A stretch of 64,000 bases of DNA from Malaya genurostris (Eukaryota; Arthropoda; Insecta; Diptera; Culicidae): the NCBI RefSeq assembly GCF_030247185.1, contig NC_080571.1, positions 85,383,025 through 85,447,024 of the forward strand, read 5' to 3'. The position numbers were made by a program, and so were the translations under genes. The notes beneath the pieces are model-generated. The model made no database searches, was not told the origin of the DNA, and saw only the letters and a list, made by a program, of their open reading frames with translations. Numbering within the stretch: position 1 is the stretch's first letter; the number at the start of each line of letters is the position of its first letter. Below are positions 58,495-64,000 of the stretch, in pieces.

Positions 58495-58849
58495 CAATTT
58501 CACACGAAAGTTTTCAGATTTAATTTCCTAATAACTTTTTTCCTTTTTGGAAGAAAGTACAAGATTGTTGTTAATACCACGTTTATTACACAAACATTGT
58601 TTAAATAGTGAAAAAATATGTCCAAACAAAACATCAAAATCAACCGAACCGATAAATAGACCCTGTTGAACGTTTGTTAGCTTCAGTCTATGATAATCCA
58701 TGAACGGAGACACATCGGGTGCGCAGGCTGCCATCTACGCAAAGACAAAGAAACTATACCAGGCATAATTCAACTGGTGCTTCAGTCAATGACAAATATG
58801 AGGCTCCGTTCCTCAAGTCTAAACGCAGAAAAAAAAACTAGTTCTTCTC

Positions 58850-60080
58850 TGCTTACCTGCTGATGGACGGTTGCAGTGTGAGTTTCGCTTCAAACAAAAG
58901 CGATTGTGTCATCCTGCTGCTGGTCGTTTCCATTGGAGAAAAAGACAACGAAAAGTTGACTACAATCGGAAACATTATACTAAATCAGACGTTCTAATGG
59001 CTCTAAATGTCGTCTGAAAAACTATTAAGATTACTTCTTCGGAAATCGAAGGCAAAAATCATCAGTTTAGTGCAAATCTAGAATAATTTGATTAGCTTTG
59101 TGCACTTTTCGCACCAAACAAGCGTAAATAAAGCTAACATTTGGTTGCATCGCGTTCGAGAAAAATGTTCCGAACAGTGTCTAATATCGTAGAGAATTCC
59201 GCAATTTGAGATAATCGACATCAAAATTCTACACCTTGCAATTTTTGTGACCGCGAAATCACATAAAAAGGTTCAGTTTGGAATCAATCGGCACTGTGAG
59301 TAGTTCGAACGATTGCGTTATCCAGCTGCTGGTCGTTTGCATTGGAGAAAAAAACAAAAAGTGGACAACGATGGGGAACATTATACAAAATCAATGTTTC
59401 AAACTGTGATTAATATCGTAGAGAATTCACAATTTGAATCCCGTACAGCATGTTGATAGTTTCTTTCACTGAAATATGCAAATTCGAATGAAATAATCAA
59501 CACCAAAACTCTATACGTTGCTATATTTGTGGCCGTTGCAACCACCCATCTGTGAAGAAGCTACAAACGAAGTCACGTAAAAAGAACGCTTCTAATCAAA
59601 ATCTTTTCCGTTTGGAATCAATTCGCACTGTGAGTAGTTCGAGCGTCAACCTGCTGCTGGTCGTTTGCATCGCAAAAAAGGACAACAATGGAGAACATTA
59701 TACAAAATCAACCGTTCTAACGGCTCTAAATGTTATCTAAAGAACTGTTAAGATTACTTCTTGCAAATCTAAGGCAAAAACCATCAGTTTAGTGCAAAGC
59801 TAGAATAATTTGATTTGCTTTGTGCAATTTTCACAATGCGAAATTCGTACCAAACTAGCGTTCAATATTGTAGAAAATACCACCTTCTGAAAGCCTGAAA
59901 TGAATCTCGCGATTACATCATTCAGGTGCTGGTCGTTTGTGTGCGAGTAACCGAAAAACACATTTCATCGGCCCGAAAAATGAAAAATGAAGTAATCAAT
60001 ATCAAAATTCTATATGTTGTTATTTTAGTAGCCGCTTGTTTTTTGGAAAAAATGTGGAAACAAAATCACGTAAAAAGAAA
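58850..60080 (+). repeat. Degenerate head-to-tail copies of the 35.5-36.5 kb repeat interior
   Basis: At least three partial units in the same orientation, each with some of: ATATCGTAGAGAATTC (59186, 59414), GTCGTTTGCATTGGAGAA or similar (58924, 59329, 59656), GAACATTATACAAAATCA (59379, 59692), AAGAAGCTACAAACGA (59554) and AATCTAGAATAATTTGATT (59085). Each unit is missing different parts. TIRs are not evident. This suggests local tandem amplification followed by deletion. Confidence 0.65.
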
Positions 60081-60538
60081 AACCTTTCACAAATAACCTT
60101 TGCATTGCATTGAATGAACCAGGAATAAACGAAATTTGTTAGGAGATTTGTTCGTGGAATTAATTATCAACTGTGTTAAAAGTTGGAGAAATGGTAACCT
60201 TTCAGTTCTTTTCAGAATCCAAAGCATTTCACAAAAAAACTAATGAGATTTTTCTCGAAATAGATGATTTATTAGTAGAACGATGCACCAAAGCAAATGT
60301 GCGTTTTTTCAAGTGATCTGCCCCTTGTCGATAGCAGTCCTAAGTCAACTCCATAAGTTCCACTTTAGCCCATTTATTATGAGTTCTTACTCCTCGGATT
60401 CAGATACGGGGAAAACTACTGTCACCTTCTCCTCGGTGATTCGGAGCAATTTACAGAGGTTATATTCGTATAATAAAACATTAGAATTCTTGTATTTCTG
60501 AAAATTGTGGTCCTTAGTTACCACTCACAATGTGTAAA
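60081..60538. other. No recognised gene or repeat
   Basis: AT-rich. A 72-codon ORF at 60283-60501 has no motif. Confidence 0.4.
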
Positions 60539-60795
60539 ATGATAATTTCTCGGTTAATTTCTCAAAAGGGCGTATAAGCAAGTGAGAGTTTCTCTTTGTT
60601 TACTTTTTCTTCTATTAATTACCAAGCGGTTTCCACGTTTATCACTCAACTCTTTGCATGAAATGATACCCGAAACTTTCGACTTTCAAACAGAATAGTG
60701 ATATCAAAGAAAATCTTTTTAATCACATCACAATAATCGAAAGAGAGAGTGATCAAAGAGAAACTTGCTTATACGCCCTTTTGAAAAATTATCAT
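60539..60795. mobile_element. MITE with AAAAGGGCGTATAAGCAAGT ends
   Basis: 257 bp. ATGATAATTT..CTCAAAAGGGCGTATAAGC at the left is mirrored at the right end. The left end carries a 12-bp extra stretch (GGTTAATTTCTC) relative to the right. AGAGTTTCTCTTTGTTTACT recurs at 60831-60850, so a second, partial copy follows. Confidence 0.75.
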
Positions 60796-60904
60796 CGTCG
60801 TCAACATTTCATAAGGTCACATAAACCAATGAGAGTTTCTCTTTGTTTACTTTCTCTTTTGTTAATATCTACTTAATTTTGACGTGTACTCGTAACAATT
60901 TTAG

Positions 60905-61085
60905 GGGGCCGGCAAAGTTCATTTTTCCAGTTACATTATTATTGATTAATCAAATATAATTTTCAAACTAATCGATTAAATTTTTCTTAATCGATTACTT
61001 GGTTGATTATTGGAGGTTTCGAGTTATTCGATTAAATATTATATGGGTTATTAATCGATTACTTGATTATTCGATCTATAAAATC
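60905..61085. repeat. Cluster of ATCGATTA motifs
   Basis: TAATCGATTA or one-mismatch versions occur five or six times in 180 bp, starting just after GGGGGCCGGCAAAG. Such clusters occur as subterminal repeats of hAT-like elements and also resemble homeodomain sites. The matching second end was not found. Confidence 0.5.
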
Positions 61086-61371
61086 AATGGAAACAATTAA
61101 TTACTCCAGGGAGTCCATTTTTTGTATTTTATTATAATGAAACATTTCAAGAATGTTTTGTCAAGTTTTTAAGTCAATCGAAGTAGAAATCTCGGGCCTG
61201 TGCGCCGAGCTCTTGCTTCTTCGTAGAATGAGATAGCCATCGATAAAGGTCCATAACTTCCAGAGTCTCGTTCCAATAGGCTTGTGAATTTCACGGAATA
61301 TTCTGGAAAAATTTTACTTTAAGAAAATATAAAGATAATAATAAATGATTTTTCAAAAGTGTTAGACCCTA

Positions 61372-61392
61372 CCCCCCCCCCCCCCCCCCCCC
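61372..61392. repeat. Poly(C) run of 21
   Basis: An uninterrupted C tract, likely unstable in length and error-prone in sequencing. Confidence 0.95.
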
Positions 61393-61697
61393 TCTAATTG
61401 AAACAATGCAAACTTCATTTCACTCCTTCAATTATCCTTTTCAATGATTTCATTTCAACCAACACTTTTAGACATTTCTTTCAAATGGGGCAATTTTAGA
61501 AATAGATTGAAGAAAACCAAATTCAAAGACAATTGGAATGTTAAGGAAAAGGTAATCAGGTAGCGAAGAGATGAAGAGAAAACGGAAAACAAATTCCTCT
61601 AATGCAATATCCTGTCTACGAATGTACTGCGGCATTCAATTTTGTACGAGGCTCGTATCTTGCGGCAAAACAAATAAAAAACTCACCTCAATCAGGG

Positions 61698-61956
61698 TAA
61701 AAAGCTTCCTCCTAATGACAGTTCCAGAAGTAACTGCTGCACGAAATCCCATTTCTAACGTTGGTTCATGAGAAAAATTCAATCCTACTAGTTTGTTTCG
61801 CTTGAATAATTCCTTCGATTCAGTTCTTCTTACGTCGTTACCGCAGAGGGTGGGGCGGAGGCATACCGATTTAGCTGTAATACGTTTGGAATGCTCTCGG
61901 CTCCGAATGGCTGACACGACGATAGATACTCCGTTCATGATCATAACACTCGTCAC
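61698..61956 (-). other. Possible host exon with a strong donor site
   Basis: A minus-strand frame open over 106 codons contains MTSVMIMNGVSIVVSAIRSR and further on LNFSHEPTLEMGFRAAVTSG. At 61697 the frame runs into TTGAG/GTGAGT, a textbook splice donor. The region has higher GC than its flanks and no repeat motif. I do not recognise the protein, and a clear acceptor upstream is not found. Confidence 0.2.
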
Positions 61957-62183
61957 ATCGGCGGCAATCGGAAACTTCTGGGTTTATTCCGAGCAACGGG
62001 TCATTAAGTCACCGAAATCAAATCACCATTATTTGATGGCCAGTGCTTTCCCTGCTAATGCAGAATCCGTGCGTTCGTTTTCGGAAACGATGCATGCTAT
62101 ACGTGATTGGCTTTGGCTGTTCGGTAGAGCGATAGTGATAACAACTCTACGGTAGAAGGAAGTGACAGTACATACTCAACTAC

Positions 62184-62940
62184 ACGCTTAGAAAAAAGTT
62201 ACTCAAAGTTTGAGTACTAGTTACTCATTTTCAAATGATACATGGAAACGTCAAAATTTGAGTAGTTATCATCAATGATATTGAGTAACTCCTACTCTAA
62301 ATTTGAGTTTAACGCAATAGCTCGTTTTTTTGTTACTATTCGCAGGATCAGGTTGTAATAACCATTTGTTGTAAAGGTTGTAATAACCATTTGTAGCAAC
62401 AGGTTGTATATTTTGTTAGTGAGATCGCGTATTTCGAGGGTGAGTCGCTCAACACAAACGGTGTTGTGTCTGCAAAAACCGGAATGATAAACTCCGTGTT
62501 GTGCTTTAGAATGAAACCGAATATGCTCAAATGTCATTTATGAGGAATAAGTGTATAATTGGTGCCTGAGCATAACTGACATGTATGTTAATTTGCGATT
62601 AACACACTACTCCAAGCAACCACCACTTGATATAGTATTGAGTCCAATTACTTAATATTTTAATACAATACACTCAGAAAAGGAGAAATTTTTTTGCAAA
62701 TTTGGTATATGTGAAATAAAATTTCACTCAAAATTTGAGTGATAGTTACTCTATTTTTGGTACATGTACAAATAAAGTATTACTCAGTAAATGAGTAGAT
62801 TTTACCCAAATATCGTTTCCAGTGGAAGAACTCAAATTTGAGTAACTTCGGAGTTACTCTAAATTAGAGTTGTTCCACTTTTTCTATAGGTGAGTGAGAT
62901 CTTACTCATTTTTGAGTAACTATTTTTAAGAGGGTAGTTT
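62184..62940. repeat. Repeat rich in palindromic ACTCAAATTTGAGT motifs
   Basis: CACGCTTAGAAAAAAGTTAC at 62184 and CACTCAGAAAAGGAGAAATT at 62670 look like related ends. Around them ACTCAAATTTGAGT, or half of it (TTACTCA/TGAGTAA), occurs more than ten times. The DNA between (62330-62660) is different. It is probably one or two MITE copies, but the boundaries are uncertain. Confidence 0.55.
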
Positions 62941-64000
62941 TTCATGAGTACGGAAATGCGATTATAAATGGGTGGATTTTTTGATTCATTTTTAGATGTT
63001 TCAGCTTTTGTCGAATCAGAAAATTCTACTGATGGGTTGTGGCCTAATCATGTGCCAACAATTTAGTTAGTGATGCAAAACTCGTTCAAATTGGACACTC
63101 CGTTGTCCGATGTTTGCCCCCTGTGCGGGAGATGAACGGAAACAATGACATCAACGGATGCACCGTTAAAACAATAAGAACCACGGTACGCAGATGGAAA
63201 TTCGCTCGTCAGAGTTATTAAACACATTTCACACCACTAACCGCTGACGGCCTCGACCTAGCAAATGTCCGGACCGGTACCGACCGTGAATCACGTTCGC
63301 ATGACCGAGCATCCACATGAGTTCGCACGGTACCCAGCATACGCGCGCACATACTGGCGGAAAAGCACTTTCATATCCTTTTCAACCCGCATTCAACACA
63401 TGAAATGCCATTCGGAAGGGGGAGTGGGAAAAACGAAAATTTCTATAATTGCACCCGTGGGCACCCACGGAGAGAATGTCGTCTTTTGACTCGCGTTGTC
63501 AATTGCAGCCATATGTGTAGCGGTATTCCATCGCCTTTTTATTCCCACTTCCGGTCACAGAGCGTCGCTAGCGGGAGTGAATTTTCCAACTACATGTGCT
63601 AGCATGGCGCTCTCGTATGCTGGTGGGAAACACATCTCCTATAGATAGACAACCGGTTTTTTTTATTCCACGGCCACTCATACTTTGTTACATCAGAGCA
63701 TCGGCTAGGCTATCAGCTTGAACACGGGACAACACAGCCTGAACGTAAGATTACCGACCAGTCAAGAGCCGATGTTCTGCGAAAGGTACGATAGTTAGCC
63801 AACCAAGCCACAATATCAGTTCCTGCATCTATAGGCTGTTACGTAAAATCATTTCCGACTCATGCCGGGGTTTTCTCCCATACGAATTAACCCCTTTTGT
63901 GGATCGTTATTACATCACTCGAGAACACCACATAACGGAACGTAACGCTGAAGTTGCCTTGGGGTTTCCAGAAAAGACTTTGCCGGTTACATCACAAAGG
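62941..64000. other. No recognised gene; moderately GC-rich, possibly unique host DNA
   Basis: From about 63060 the sequence is less AT-rich and shows no transposon motif. Short ORFs at 63265-63602 overlap in different frames and lack domains. No exon is supported. Confidence 0.3.

Noticed and set aside
1..64000. CRISPR arrays, bacterial operons, ribosome binding sites, phage or plasmid genes
   Set aside because: The content (poly(A) retrotransposon, mariner and hAT elements, splice-like sites) is eukaryotic; no spaced identical repeats of CRISPR type were seen.
1..64000. tRNA or rRNA genes
   Set aside because: No cloverleaf with box A/box B pair or rRNA-like conserved segment was recognised by eye; a covariance-model scan would be decisive.

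Overview
The window looks like repeat-rich, AT-rich intergenic or intronic DNA of a culicine-type mosquito. I infer this from several things: multiple Tc1/mariner copies of the D,D37E type, a family first described in mosquitoes; a Jockey-clade retrotransposon; short inverted-repeat elements with ends I associate with Aedes-like genomes (for example TTTACG...CGTCTTCGACTCAT); and many nested, decayed transposons. I could not identify any complete host protein-coding gene. A few richer, non-repetitive stretches (about 2.95-4.25 kb, 17.5-18.3 kb, 38.3-38.7 kb, 61.6-62.15 kb) may be promoters or 5' untranslated exons, but this is weakly supported.

Layout. 0-9 kb: fragments of short repeats, a decayed Tc1/mariner piece, a D,D37D element at 4.3-5.2 kb whose two ends are both copies of its 3' end, and small MITEs. 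9.0-12.5 kb: a nested set in which a Jockey gag fragment is split by a non-autonomous hAT element (8-bp target duplication), which is itself split by another repeat, and then by an irritans-like mariner. 13.8-23.4 kb: D,D37E pseudogenes, a Jockey 3' remnant, a 272-bp tandem duplication, a DNA-binding-domain-only Tc1 derivative and two related repeat copies. 24.7-26.8 kb: another hAT-like element (8-bp target duplication) carrying a dead mariner and a long-TIR MITE. 29.2-34.4 kb: a retrotransposon gag fragment split by a 1.4-kb element, a D,D41D element with mirrored 3' ends, and a D,D37E pseudogene broken at its first catalytic motif by a second mirrored D,D37D element. 35-36.5 kb: two TIR elements.

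39.07-50.29 kb is the largest structure: two nearly identical arms of about 1.75 kb in inverted orientation around a 3.0-kb spacer. The left arm is interrupted by an almost full-length Jockey element (40133-44795, 15-bp target duplication, ORF1 stopped once, ORF2 frameshifted once), and the right arm preserves the exact empty site. 50.3-64 kb: more repeats, a second hAT copy that is the empty site for the 9-kb one, a near-complete D,D37E element (55798-57098), a degenerate tandem region, and simple repeats.

Nothing here works as an operon or pathway. The useful information is the insertion chronology and the structural oddities. The two most unusual are the same 'mirrored 3' end' architecture arising in two different Tc1/mariner families, and the large inverted duplication dated by a Jockey insertion into one arm.
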